Below, one piece after another: positions 1 to 12,328 of a stretch of DNA of 64,000 nucleotides. The stretch covers positions 6,403,842 through 6,467,841 of the forward strand of contig NC_051090.1 in assembly GCF_901709675.1 (NCBI RefSeq), read 5' to 3'. Numbering within the stretch: the stretch's first letter is position 1; each line of letters begins with the position of its first letter. This DNA comes from Syngnathus acus. Taxonomy: Eukaryota; Chordata; Actinopteri; Syngnathiformes; Syngnathidae. A program made the position numbers and the translations under genes. The notes under the pieces are model-generated. The model searched no databases. It was not told the DNA's origin and saw only the letters and a list, made by a program, of their open reading frames with translations.

Positions 1-137
1 ATTATATTTAAAAGCACCACTACCATGTTTATCAATGCCCCGATCACACATCGACCGGTAGTTTACAATAAGCAGCAATAAGCTGCGTATGCCTGAATAA
101 TAATCAGTTGAAATCGCCCACAAAACAGCAAGTCCAC

Positions 138-143
138 TTTATT
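138..143 (-). other. haus5: haus5 polyadenylation signal (AATAAA)
   Basis: The minus strand reads AATAAA about 150 bases past the haus5 stop codon. It is the first canonical hexamer downstream, which makes it the likely 3' end signal. Confidence 0.55.
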
Positions 144-289
144 CATTCCAAGAAAGACAAGATAAAAACATCAATTTTTTTCGTTTTTTTTTTTACCGCA
201 CAGCATCACATAGCAGAACTATCAAGGATGAAACAAATCGAATGTAACAACAGCCAGTTTTGCCACTTGTACAGGTTTACTCGTCTCAT

Positions 290-3200
290 CTAGACTTCGG
301 CAGCTAGTTTCCACCTATCCAGCCACTGCCGAAAAGTCAGTCCTCCTTTGCGGACATCAGGTAGGACATGCTGGGCCGGCTGATCCCACCTACGGGTGTG
401 AACCCACACAAAGACAAACAAATAAGTTAACTAACAAATGCAGCAAACACACGCAACGACAAAATACAATGCCAAGAAATGTATATTATTGTGATTCATA
501 CATTGATTTTTAAATTAAACACTTCACTCAACGATGAATCAAGTTACAGCCTGAAGCAGTTAATCATTCTAAATGATTTTAACCGTGTTTCCCCGTTAAA
601 AAAAATTTCTGTCAGTCTATATTCATTTACTGAACTGTGAAATAATTGCAGAAAACAAATCTAAGTTTCTTTTCCAGAGTATTCAGTAAGTGTCTAGCAA
701 TGCGTCTCACCAGTCACTGATGGCCATTTGAACTTTCTCTACATTAGAAAAACCATTTGCGCATTTTTGCACAAGAATCCTGGCTCTTGGTACCAACGAC
801 TCCAGCAGTTTTTCATCTTCCTCTTTGACTCTGGCCAGCAAGACTTAAAAATACAAGACGGCAAAGAATCATTAGAATGCAGTTAAGAAGTATTTTTGCG
901 TGAACTGTACACGCCTCAAGAAAACTGTCAATGCTCGATTACCTTTGTGATCAGATACAAGCAGCTGCGCCACCTCCTCCTTGGATTTCCGCAGGGTGGT
1001 AGAGTAAAGTTGTAGTAACAGAGAGAGAAACCGCCACTCGAGCTTGTTGCGGTACACCTGGGCGCACAACTCTTCAGGAGCCTTCAGTAAAAATGATCAA
1101 ATGGAATTAGAGAAAAAGTGTCTTCTGGATGGGGGGGTCTGTGTATGTTCATCTGTGCAGCCAAATGCATTCGACGTTCAGCACTCGAGACAAACTAGCG
1201 GCGGGGCCACGACACCACAAGTTTCTCTTTTTGCGTCATATTGTTAACTGCTGACTCGTGACTCCAAACGACAAAACGCCGTGATGCTTGAGAACAAAAC
1301 GTTGGCCGCACTTTGGTCACAACAGCTGAAAGTGATTTATACACTCACCCTGTAGAGCGGGAACGGCATGCTTTGACAGAGGCTGCTGAAGGTTGGCGAC
1401 TGCAACCGATTGATGGACAGCCACGATGTCGGAATTCTCTGCATTCTGAAGTGAGAAATAGCCAGAGAATTTGAATGCAGCAGTCTAGTGTTCAGCACGT
1501 TTGCCTCACATTTCTGAGGAATCGGAATCTCTGCGCTAGGGCCTTTCTGTGTGGACTCTTCGCAAATTTCCAACCGATGCATGTTATGTACATATTCAAG
1601 TACTGAACAACATGTTCTTACCCATCAACAGTCCTCCGGTCCAGAGCTTGAATCGAAACAGTGCCCATCTGTTTAACCTCCTTTGAGATGGAGTTCCTCG
1701 TATTGTCGGCAGTACTGGCGACATCATGGCACTGTGGCACCACCTTGCCCTTTACAAAGTCCTGTAGCTAAAACAAAGACAGTCAGATTGATCACTGATG
1801 AATTTTTGAAAATTTGGATGATGTAAAGCGAGGCATCAAAGATGGAAAAGACACCTCATTGTGCATCTGGATCAATTCCGTTTTAGTTGATGAAATCCCC
1901 TTGACCAGACCTCTAATCTGTTCCTGTCTGAGGACCTGACCAGATGCAGCAACACAAGTTGAGTGATATCCAACAGGGCAAAACTCAATGTTGTCCAGCA
2001 AGGCTCACCACTAGTTTGCTGACATCCACAATGTTCTGCCACTGAATGCAAAGATTGCTGTGCGCCTCCTGTTGACTTCGGGCATGCTGGTCAAGTTCGA
2101 TCCACCATTTTTTAATATGATCCCTGGCTGCAGCCTTCATCACACACTCGAGCTCCAAATCCAAAACTGACCTAAATAAAATAACCAGAAAAATGAACAT
2201 TCACTTAACTTGGCTACTGTGGTGGTTTGAGAAGAATTCTGCACAGGGGACTTACAGTGCCAATGAGTCATTGTGGTGGTCGTCATCGAAGCAAGACAAA
2301 TTCTGTTCAGCTTGCTTCCTGCAAGCCACCAGCTGGTTCTGAAGTTGCTTAACTCTGAAGCGACTCTGGGATAATTCATCAGAACGCTCCTTTAATTCTT
2401 GCCATGCAGCCTGCAATCATATAAATAGACAATACGTGAAGATATGTATGTTAAAACACCAGGTAGTTATTTTTGTATTATTTGAAGAATTGTCCAAGAT
2501 CTGCCAAACCTGCCGCTTGTTTTAGTTTGCAACCACCATAGCTACCGTGCACGTAATGTACGTAATTTGTTGCAGATGTAAAAAATAAAAACAAACACCG
2601 TATTAATCATGTGTTTGTAAGAACAACCTGTAAGAGTGCCTCAACGGACGGCAAGTCGTCATCCTCTTTTGCCAATAAGTCCAGGAGTTGATTCCTTTCA
2701 TAATCAATCCTATAATAAAAACAGAAAACAATGAATCCACAACAGAAAACACTTTCAAATGAACTTCTTGCTTTGCCTACCCAAGAGTTTTTGCGTTTTG
2801 AGTAACATCCAGAGAGCACACGCTCGCCTCCAATGCCTTCTGCTTTTCGGTGGCCAAATGTTGCAATGAAGCGAGGATGTGATTTGGGGGGTAAACATCC
2901 ACCAGGTTCTACACATAAAATAAACAGAAATTTCGTTGGTTTAATGTTAAAATTTTTACTGAATAACGTATTGCCTCATTTTAAAAGACCAACCTCCACA
3001 GCACTTAACCAGTCCTGAAACACAGTCCTTTGCTCGCTAGTCATACTGGGACGAGAAAAAAAAAAAAATTAACCAAGTCGTAAAAAGCAGTTGGAAATAC
3101 AGAATTTTTTATGAGCAATAAAACGTGAGGCTCCTACCGCCCACAGTCTGACGTTTTCAATTCACTCTCTTGTAAAGACTGATAAAAATGGACCCGGTCG

Positions 3201-4919
3201 TCACAAAGTTTTCTCACGTAACTCTAGTGAAAGACATGATGCCATTAGTTGATATGTTGCCAGGCTATATAAAAACAGTTATAAAAGAACATCAATAAGC
3301 CAAAACTATTAAAAGACTAATTTTAGTTGTTGTTTCTATGTAAATCAGATTTTCCCAAACTTGGGTCAATCTTTATTGGACCAGCAATAGTATAAGAGGA
3401 AAATGTTATTCATTAACAAGCAGAAAGGTGTCCAATGTGTTATTTAGATTTTTTTCTGTCTTAAATTCCTAAATCAAATTTGAACAAATCATGACTTGTT
3501 CAGAGGTTCTTACCAGGACTTGTGCCTCCACTGGAGCTTTGAAAAGGAGCACATCAACATCACAGTAGCTGGAACGCTGATCCTCAAACAGCACCTCAAC
3601 TTCTGCTTTCCTGCAATGTAGAGTAATGAAAATTAATCTTTCAATGGCGCCATGATTCTGATGGCTGTTTCTGCCTTACCTGGCCATCTGCTCCAGAGCC
3701 TGACAGTAGCCATTGATCTCTTGAATGTCACTTGACAGCATCTTGCGATGTGACACGCACTTCTGCTTGAAGGCCTGGAGAAGCAAATTCCTTTGTTGAC
3801 TGTCCTCCACCTGAGCCTTGATGGAACTGCTGGCCCGCTCTGAGGGGGTAAGGAAAAAAACAACAATGGGAAAAAATTCTTCACACCGAGATACACTTTG
3901 GTGTTGTTGTAATGTACTGACCTTGTGTGGCTAGTTGTTCCTCAGTTGCTCTGATCTCAGAGTCCAGATGACCAATGTCACTTTTGAGCTGCTCAATCTT
4001 CTTCTGAAGCTCGCTCTTTTTAGTAGCCACGCTCAGACACTCACGCTGCTTTGCCTGAGCATGCAAAACAACATTGTCTTTCGGCAATAACAACAAATGG
4101 AGTTTGAAATATATTGTAACTTAGTACCTCTTTATCTTGAAGAACTTTGTACCTTGTTGATATTGTCAAAGAAAAAATATCCAAACAACAAATATGCTAT
4201 CGGAGATTTAGGGTTTCAGTCCTGTTGCTGACAAAAACAAATTACAATTAGAAACTGGAGTGACTGACTTCTGCAAGGACCCATGTCAACAAATGCAGTG
4301 AGCCAACATATACTAAATTGAATTTCTCTTGAGTCATTCTCATAAGTAGATTACGTTAAAAACATAACACAAATCACATCTAGTGGTCAATATAGTGACA
4401 CAGTCAAGAAGTTATTCATAAACAAAAGGATACCACTGAAGATTGCCTCTCCTGAGCTTCACAGTTCTAGAAAGGACAAAACGAGTTCAGTTGTGAACTA
4501 TGAAAGCGTATTGCTTCCATACAAAAAAGAAAAGGTTCATTACCTAGTGTATACATAGTATACCTATGTATAATTGTAATAAATGAAATTGAAAAAACGT
4601 TTACACATATTTTAGGTCTACCCTGCATATAACAGCAACATCGGTGACCACTTAAACTTTTAAATGTTTAAGACAAACCTTTGTTGAAAAACGTGGTTGA
4701 TTATATACTTCCAAATGGAGGCTCTTCTCCCAACACACAGCCTGGAAGGGAAACAATTAGCATAATGGTTAAGCGGTGTTGTGCCTGTGACAATAAGCGA
4801 TAATAACACAATAATGACACTGACGTTTTAAAATAGTTGTCAGGCGGCAGACTCTCCGGGGAAAGATTGAACTCTGTCGTCCAAAGTTTCAAATCCCGCA
4901 CAAGCTGTTTGGCCGCCAT
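290..4919 (-). CDS. haus5: HAUS augmin-like complex subunit 5, 19 coding exons, 655 aa
   Basis: Augmin subunit; the complex recruits gamma-tubulin to spindle microtubules for branching nucleation. Exons in transcript order: 4919-4825, 4741-4679, 4466-4434, 4152-4128, 4054-3922, 3839-3680, 3610-3514, 3223-3138, 3045-2994, 2908-2781, 2709-2628, 2410-2256, 2171-2009, 1935-1855, 1767-1622, 1445-1349, 1081-943, 843-711, 389-290. All junctions are GT-AG and keep frame. Recognition rests on the N-terminal segments LCVGRRASIWKYII and TVKLRRGNLQW, which parallel human HAUS5, and on the C-terminal WWDQPAQ...FRQWLDRWK block. The middle is rich in Glu, Lys and Gln, as expected for coiled coil. The length is close to the roughly 633 aa human protein. 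The start is the first ATG, giving MAAKQLVRDLKLW. Two exons are only 25 and 33 bases long and would be easily missed by gene predictors. Confidence 0.93.
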
Positions 4920-4946
4920 CCTGCTTGACGTCGAAATGGAATTGTC

Positions 4947-4965
4947 GCTAGCTAGCTAGCTAGCT
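4947..4965. repeat. Short (GCTA)n palindromic microsatellite
   Basis: Nearly five perfect GCTA units, self-complementary, about 30 bases upstream of the haus5 start codon and so probably in its 5' UTR. Confidence 0.8.
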
Positions 4966-5651
4966 GGATACATAAACTAACTATCGACTAGTTATTCGTA
5001 GTTACTTGTTGTACTAAACTGGTTGACTGTGGCGTTTGTACGTTCGTAGACAATATACAAAACACTCCCTGGACTTCTAATTTCCCGCCCGTCAACAGAC
5101 GGAAACATTGTGGTCACGTGATTAGAATGCCCCGCCTATCCTCACTTTTATTAACAACTTTATTGAAGAGCATTTTAGTTTACAACCTATGAATCGATTA
5201 GTTTATTTCACTTTTATTAATAATATTAGAAATAGTGTTAAAATAATAAAACACTCTCTTTCCTTGGGCCACATACGGCAACCGTGTAACATTCATAATG
5301 TCATATTTGTTGCTTTAATTTAGCTTTTTTTTTTAATTCGTTTATTGGTTTTTATTTACTTGTAATAAATGTACCTAATGAAATGATAGTTTTTTGTGTA
5401 AACAATTAAATACAAAATATTGTATGTAAGTACTGTGTCTATATAGTATATGGTCAGTTTCATTTGTATAAATGAATAACCAAATTTAAAAATCTAAGAG
5501 ATTAGGCCACCATATACCATTTTGCTTCAAACACACAATAAGCTGGCAATGTAGCATTTTTGAAATAATTCTTATGCAATCAAAATTTTCATTGCATTTC
5601 ATTAAATTGCAGCTTGAAAAGGCCCCACTAGATACTGTGAATCATATATAT

Positions 5652-5657
5652 TTTATT
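5652..5657 (-). other. fzr1: Candidate fzr1 polyadenylation signal
   Basis: Minus-strand AATAAA about 380 bases beyond the fzr1 stop. The flanking sequence is AT-rich and other variants exist, so the choice is tentative. Confidence 0.35.
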
Positions 5658-6033
5658 AATTTACTACATAGAGTCAACTATGTGGTAATGATTTAAATGC
5701 ACAGCATTAGACAAACTGAACTCAGACCAGCAACTTGGTAACATTATCGCTCAAACTGCAGAAACCATGATAAGTGTTAACATCAAGCAATGTCATATTT
5801 CAAGTGCGTTAAATAAAGTAGACTAGTGTTTACAAAATCAAAAAGTTCCCTCTTTGATTCACAATTGTGAAAACAACTCAATACTAACAATATACACTTA
5901 GAAAATAAAATATAAAGCCTTTCATTATGATACATGGTCTTTTCTTGAACTACATCTACAAAACCTAGCTTGCCTGAATAACATGTTAAATTGCAGAAAC
6001 GTAGCAATGATAATCACGCTTCGTTGTTCAATG

Positions 6034-9000
6034 TCACCGAATCCTGGTAAACAGATTAAGTACCGACACAGATTCCTGAAAGAAAATGAACAATGAATAA
6101 GTGAATAATCTGTCGGACATGAAGATAATCTGTTCCACAAGCTTCACCAACCTTTGTGGATCTTGTTTTACTGAACACGTTCCAAAAGCGTAACGTTTCA
6201 TCTCCAGCTCCCGTAACAATCGCTTCACCGTCTGGGGACATCGCCTGACATTTCACAAGAAAAAAACATTAATAAACTTTGATAAAATGACATAAATGAT
6301 ATACATCAAAAGTCATTAAGAACAGAATAAAAGGAACTAACGAGGTAGAGAACTCTGTAGGTGTGCCCAGTGAGTTTGGCTACTTGAGTGAGCGCTGGAT
6401 ATTTCCACACCAAGATCTGGTTTTGAGAGTAGCCATGAGTGCTTACCTAGGAGAAGAAAATAATTTGAATTCCTATTATAATTAATTAAATATAAATATA
6501 CTTTTTGACTGACCTGACAATTCACGTTGGACAGTTACTCGAAAATGAATAAAGCATGCTAGATAGCAATTATTTGTTTGAAATTGATAATATAATTCCT
6601 TAACTTCAACTAATTTCAAACAAAAAAAACCAAAACAAATATCCGGAGTCGCTTACCAGCTCATTTGTATGCTTGGACCACGCCAGGTTGCAGACCTGTG
6701 AGCCCGTGTCCACACACTGCAGCGGCTGTGATGTCAGCGTATTCCAGAAACGAATACAACGGTCAGCCGTGCCGCCCCCAGAGGCCAGTAGGCCATGCTG
6801 GTGCGGTGACCAGGCGATGGCCTTCACTGCAGCCAGATGATTTGTGTAAGCTTGTGCTGGGCTCAGTGAGGAGTGATTCCAAACCAGCAACTGAAATGAA
6901 GCATTGAGTGAGCGAATGTGAGAGAAAATATGTGGCAGAGATACAGAATGGACTTCTCACTCTCGATAATTACAGTATATTAAAATGATATTCTGTATAT
7001 ATAAAATAGATGATATAAATAAACCAGCATTTGTCAAAAGTGATGTCGTAAACACAGACCTTGTTGTCGTTGCCGCCCGAAGCGAGCAGCTGATGGTCGG
7101 TGCTCCACTTCAAGCCGCACACTTCCTGCCTGTGTCCCTGCAGCCGTCTCTCTGACTGAAGTGGAGGAGTTCGAATGTCCCTCTGAAGAATCATGCGATC
7201 GCGGCTGCCCGAGGAAAGTTGGTCGGCATTCCATGCTAGCGCTCCTGAGCACAGACACCAAATCAGTGATTTAAACTTCTCGACAACTATTCATTGACTC
7301 AATGTTTACCCGTTATTAAAATAATTCCCGACAGTGGACAGTTGAATAAAGTAAAGGTTACCCTCATTTAAATCAAAAGGGAAAGTGTTATTGTCCAGCA
7401 TCATTTCATTTTACTGTAAACATTCTGACCGACTCTGGCTGAGTGTCCTTCCAGGGTGGAGAGTTTCTTCCCGCCGCCAGCATCCCAAATCTGAACGTAG
7501 CCCTTCTGAGTCCCCACCGCTACCAGGTTGCCCTTAGCATACGAAGAAACCTTTTAACAAAACATCCCCAACTCATCCACTCTTCTCCACCCACCCAAGT
7601 AAGCACTTACCCTTTCAGACCATCCGACTGATGTGACCGAGTCCCCCTCCACGGATAAATCACACAGCCTTGTTACCTAAGGAAAAAACAATGCAAAAAA
7701 GAATGAATACATTGATAAAGTCACGAAGAGAACCAGTTCAACCACAGCAAAAGTTACACATTATGGTGATAGCGATAATTGAATGGCAGGTGTACCTGGC
7801 TGGTACAGGCACTCCACAAGTAGACGCATGTTCCCAAGCCAACGCTGAGCACATTGAGAGATGACCAGTCCACCAAATTAAGGTAAAAGTCATCCTGGAG
7901 CTCCGGTGCGTCCAAGACTTTGAAAGGGATCTTGGGAATTTTTCTGGTTGGCTTTCTAGGTGATCGCAGCAGTTTCTGACTGCAAGAAGGAAAGTCAGAA
8001 ATGTTGAAATCTCCAGGGAAGATACAACTTGAAATGTTACATTTGGAACAAAATAAAGACGTTTACCTTTTGTTACTGACTGGTGATAATGAGTATGGAG
8101 AGACGTTAGTTTCGTTGGCTGGTGATCCTCTTTTGAGCTCGAGTGTGTACTGCAAAAAATAAAAACATAAGAGGAAGGTTTCTCTTTAGTGTATAGTGGT
8201 CACATTTCCTTTTTTTTTTAAATTTAAAATAATCATACAGTGAAGAGTCTTTGTTTTTCAGGTGTCAATAACTGCAAATGACTGTCTTCCGTCTGAGGGT
8301 CCTGGATCTTTTCGATTCCTGCTCCCAGGAGCTCATTTTTCAGCAGAGTCGTGTACGTCAAACCATCTGCTAAAAGCACGCACAATTAGAATTTGATACA
8401 AACAGAAATCCACAGCCATATTATTTATAGGTGTGTATATGAACATGAATGTTTTTTTTTTTGTCTTTATGTGTCCAGGTTGTATTGCGCCCGAAACGAT
8501 TTAAGATTTCGTGCGTGCTTTGTAATGCCACCAACGGAACTGGTAAATAACATAAGTAGTTGCCTTGGAATAGTTTGCTATGGAAATTAGAAAATAGAAA
8601 ATCATATTCACCTTTAACAATATCGGAAGATGGTTCCTTGGCTTTCTTGTTTTGATTTGCTGACTTTTCATTTTCCTATTTGAAAACCAAAGACACTCAT
8701 CATTGATTACAACTTGTGAATTTGTTTTTGTTTTTTTTAAATAAAAACCAATCAATACCCTATAAACGAAACATGCTGCTACACTCTCATGATTCTGATT
8801 TGTAGTTTTGTAGCAGAGTACATACACCGAGCCTGTGGAAGTTGATGTCCCAGTTGGCCCCTGCTCGAGTGGGAATGAACCTGTCTCCGAGCTTACTGGG
8901 TGACAATATTGGGGAAGCAGCAGGTTTCTGCAAACAGTATATAAGGGATGTGTGAAAAGTGCAGTAATTGAATCAAGTGAAATAAATGCAAGGAAACTCA

Positions 9001-9067
9001 CAGCAGGACTCTTGTCATTTTGATGGTTGATTTGGCGCAGGAGACGGAATTCATATTGTGGATCCAT
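6034..9067 (-). CDS. fzr1: Fizzy-related protein homolog (Cdh1), APC/C coactivator, 13 coding exons, 484 aa
   Basis: Substrate-recognition coactivator of the anaphase-promoting complex in late mitosis and G1. Exons: 9067-9002, 8927-8826, 8675-8612, 8366-8239, 8149-8067, 7979-7796, 7676-7611, 7532-7430, 7244-7060, 6890-6657, 6446-6342, 6244-6152, 6075-6034. The N-terminus MDPQYEFRLLRQI matches Cdh1 rather than Cdc20. The C-box DRFIPTR is at residues 37-43. WD40 blades fill roughly residues 170-470, with segments such as QEVCGLKWSTDHQLLASGG. The protein ends in the Ile-Arg tail (LNLFTRIR) that docks on APC/C. Conservation with human FZR1 is very high outside the N-terminal linker. Exon 2 must use the donor after base 8826 (GTATGT); the overlapping GT two bases earlier would shift into a stop. 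Teleosts can carry two fzr1 copies, and I cannot tell which this is. Confidence 0.96.
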
Positions 9068-9470
9068 TTTGAAGTTCAAGAAAATCCTAGGAATTGTTAG
9101 ATCGCATCAGTGTAATACATGTATTTGTTTGCTGATCACTAAATCGGGTCACGTGACGCGCAATGAAAACATGAGAAACGCCCATGTTTACACATACACT
9201 ACAATAGATCGTTATGGTAGAGGCAAGTGTAACAATAGCAAAAATATTCATGCTGACCTTAGACCTTAAACAGAGCAATTAGCTAACCATGTAACCATTC
9301 TAGACCTAGTTACTCTTCTATACTACCAACTAAAAGACAAATATTACCTCGGAAAATCCAGATGCGGAAGATATACAGTACGGTACTGTATGTCAACAAG
9401 TGCGGCGAAATACGCGCAGTTGCATTATGGGATATTACCCACGTGACGTAAACACGGAAGTGTGTTACCT
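9068..9470 (-). promoter_or_regulatory. fzr1: fzr1 promoter region
   Basis: This segment lies directly upstream of the fzr1 ATG. It holds a palindromic TCACGTGA E-box at 9149-9156 and a second CACGTG at 9440-9445. A GCATTATGGGA word near 9422 resembles the ZNF143/THAP11 motif (reverse complement TCCCATAATGC), and an Ets-type CGGAAG is at 9455-9460. Such combinations are common in housekeeping and cell-cycle promoters. The transcription start was not determined. Confidence 0.45.
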
Positions 9471-10434
9471 CCGGGAACTATGTACGTTCCATAAAGTTAT
9501 TTTCTATAACCTATCGATTTTTTTTTCTTCAATTCTGTCGTTTATAATCCATAATATGTTGTCTATGTTAGTCACAGTTTCTTGTCACAGCACTGGCCAC
9601 TGTTGCGTAATAATATAAAACGTTTGTATGAAGGTAAAAGCCGTATGCCATTATCGCTACCATTGCATTTAAAATTTACTCCTCCAAATATTTTCCGTGT
9701 AGTGTTCTGCAATCATATTACATGCAGTTTTGCGCATTTTCTCCCAGTAATTTCTCATGAGTGTTTTCTTTCAAAGATGAGCATGTCGTTTCTCTTATCT
9801 ACACATAGGTGGCGTGCTAACCTAACTGTCTCCATCATGTGGTTTCCACAAGAGTGATCAGTTCTCAAGATCCACCACATACTATTATAGTTATTAGAGG
9901 AGCTTCTGGTTGATGTTTCATGATAAAAAGATGCCTCTGTATAATGTCAATTCTATTTTGTATCAAGTGAAAATGAATAAAACAATCCCATTGCTATTAT
10001 AACTTGAGTTACATCAGCCAGTAAAATGAAAATAAAGGTAGCGAGCAGAATATAATGGAGTGAAAAGTATGTTCCATTAAAACTACTCAGCCAACTACTA
10101 AATGATCACAAAAAGTCACTCGGCAGAATAAATGCAATCCGTTACTATACTCAACTCTGATACATACACATATGATTGCACCTTAAGTGGTGGCACTGAT
10201 AATAATTGCACAACGACCCCCCACAAATTGACCCAATGAACTTCACTATATGTTTTATGGTGAGTGCGCCTATAGAAAATGCACACAGATCCACAAGTGT
10301 GAATGATGCACCTCCTCCTCTCTGTCTGTCCCACTCACTCATAGACACACCCAGGCAACACTGGCGCCAACCAGCAAATACCCCCCTCCCAACACCTTCA
10401 ACTCCCCTCAGTGACCTATAATTATGTCATGCGA

Positions 10435-10640
10435 AAAAGCTGTCCCATTGAAAAGCTCTCTTAATCAAACCCAATTAATTCCGCTATTTTCCCTTATTAT
10501 CCTCAGCGAGGAACACGTCTTCCCAATAAGACTGTTAACTCCAGCCGCGGCCTTTTCAGATCTGCTCGGGCAGCGGAGTGAAATAATGGACTGCACAATT
10601 AATCAATTAGTAATTACGGACTGTTGTTCTTGATGGACAT
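10435..10640. promoter_or_regulatory. Candidate homeodomain-bound enhancer downstream of rx
   Basis: This segment stands out from its surroundings by dense TAAT-core words: TTAATC near 10461, AATTAAT near 10473, CAATTAATCAATTAG at 10596-10610 and TAATTA at 10611-10616. Between them lies a mixed-composition stretch. Clustered TAAT cores beside a homeobox gene are typical of developmental enhancers. This is inference from composition; conservation has not been tested. Confidence 0.3.
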
Positions 10641-11099
10641 AAGGACTGTTGTGCATTGTGGGGATTAGTTTGTGGCTGTCCTATTTACATTTTAGTCATT
10701 AAGATTTAACTCTAATTGCCATCAACTTCACATTTCGACTGGAAAGTGTGGAAATTGAATCATTATAGTAAACTGGCAATAAGTCGCAGTGGCTGATGCT
10801 TTTTGTTTAAAGCAAAAACAATACAACGCAATTCAAACTTTTTGAGATTTTAGAGGTAAATTCAACATTATTTTTAATGTTTACATTATTGTACCTAATG
10901 TAGTGACCATAGTGTATGCCTATGTGTGCCATATGGTGGCCGATGTAACCTTGCAGGCCTTATGTTGTTCCGTGCACGTGCATCGTCAAGGTCAAAAGAA
11001 ATCTCTTCACCAGAGCCTTAGTTGTTGTGACAGAAGGCCGGACACATCATCTGTGCCATTGTGTACCCCTGCAAAAGCTACTTTGTGTTGAAAAAGTCA

Positions 11100-11240
11100 T
11101 TCGCTAATGGCCAGTCAAAGTCAGTTTGCGCATGGGAAGACTCAAGAAGCCAATAAATTGATTCTCTCATCAGCGCCATTGTGCAGATCGGATTAGTTAT
11201 TGTTTTGGAGGAAGGAGCAAGATGCCTGTGATTGATGCAA
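11100..11240. promoter_or_regulatory. Candidate conserved non-coding element with an Otx-type site
   Basis: A mixed-composition island with GGATTA (Otx/Crx core, reverse of TAATCC) at 11190-11195, plus AATAAATTGATT nearby. It has no reading frame of note. Called on composition and motif content only. Confidence 0.22.
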
Positions 11241-11819
11241 CAGCTAATAATGAATGCAATGGAAGCAAGAAAAGAAACATTTTTTTTTTTTAACCCTTAC
11301 ATAGCTACTGTGCTTCATATTCTATACAATGTTATGTTTTGACCAAGAATATGATCATAACTGTCTACATCAAATTATGAACTACAGATCTTTTTTTTAA
11401 ATATATTAATAGCCTGGCTGACATTTGATAATCCTCAAATAAGGTCTCAGACGCTGCAAGTACTTGTGTCTATGTTAATGCACCCTCTGACCTCTTTAGG
11501 AGAGGTCAACAGAGCAACAGTTGCATGCTTGCGAGGGAACTTGTGCAAATGTGGTGGAAACACAGCCAGTTCTCAGGACTCAGCACCTTCTTCAGCGCTA
11601 CACAAACGTTGAAGCACATCTGCAAAACAATGTCGTTTTAAATAATTGCCTTTTTGTGTATTTTAGGGTCAGAACCACACTAATGTTTTTTTTCCTTGCT
11701 GTCAAATCAGGTCCGATTTGACCCGAACAGCATTATATGTAAGGCTTAAATCGGATGTAATTCCTTTTTAGTGTTGTTGCTCTTTTCCCATGCTTTCCTT
11801 TGTGCTACTAACTGCGGCT

Positions 11820-12035
11820 CAACGCATGCCTACCTCGGCCCCTGGCTGGGACCACGGCCCCGAGCGGGCCCCAACTGAGCAGTGCCAAGTTGTCCGGCTA
11901 GTCGGTGCCCGTTCAGGCCTGGCCCGGCTCGGTTCGGCCTGGGTACTAATCCCCGGGCCTGTCAAAGGACCCCGCGCTGAACTCATCCTGCAACACAGGA
12001 AAACGCTCTAATTGGGGGATTTTCTCCATCATTAA
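11820..12035. promoter_or_regulatory. GC-rich island with TAATCC and TAATTG words
   Basis: About 200 bases of distinctly higher GC than the flanks, immediately before the CT microsatellite. TAATCC is at 11947-11952 and TAATTG at 12009-12014, followed by GGGGATT. These are binding words for Otx/Crx-type and paired-type homeodomains. Possible enhancer of the nearby rx gene; not verified. Confidence 0.28.
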
Positions 12036-12065
12036 TTCCGATGAGCAGCGCCCCCCCCCCTCCAA

Positions 12066-12328
<263 letters not shown>

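Larger units (their letters stand above)
4920..6033. other. Spacer: haus5 promoter side and fzr1 3' UTR
   Basis: About 1.1 kb between two minus-strand genes. The left part should hold the haus5 promoter: a CACGTG E-box lies at 5115-5120 and a short (GCTA)n run at 4947-4965, just upstream of the ATG. The right part is AT-rich and should hold the fzr1 3' UTR, with a possible minus-strand AATAAA at 5652-5657. No coding sequence is recognisable. Confidence 0.5.
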
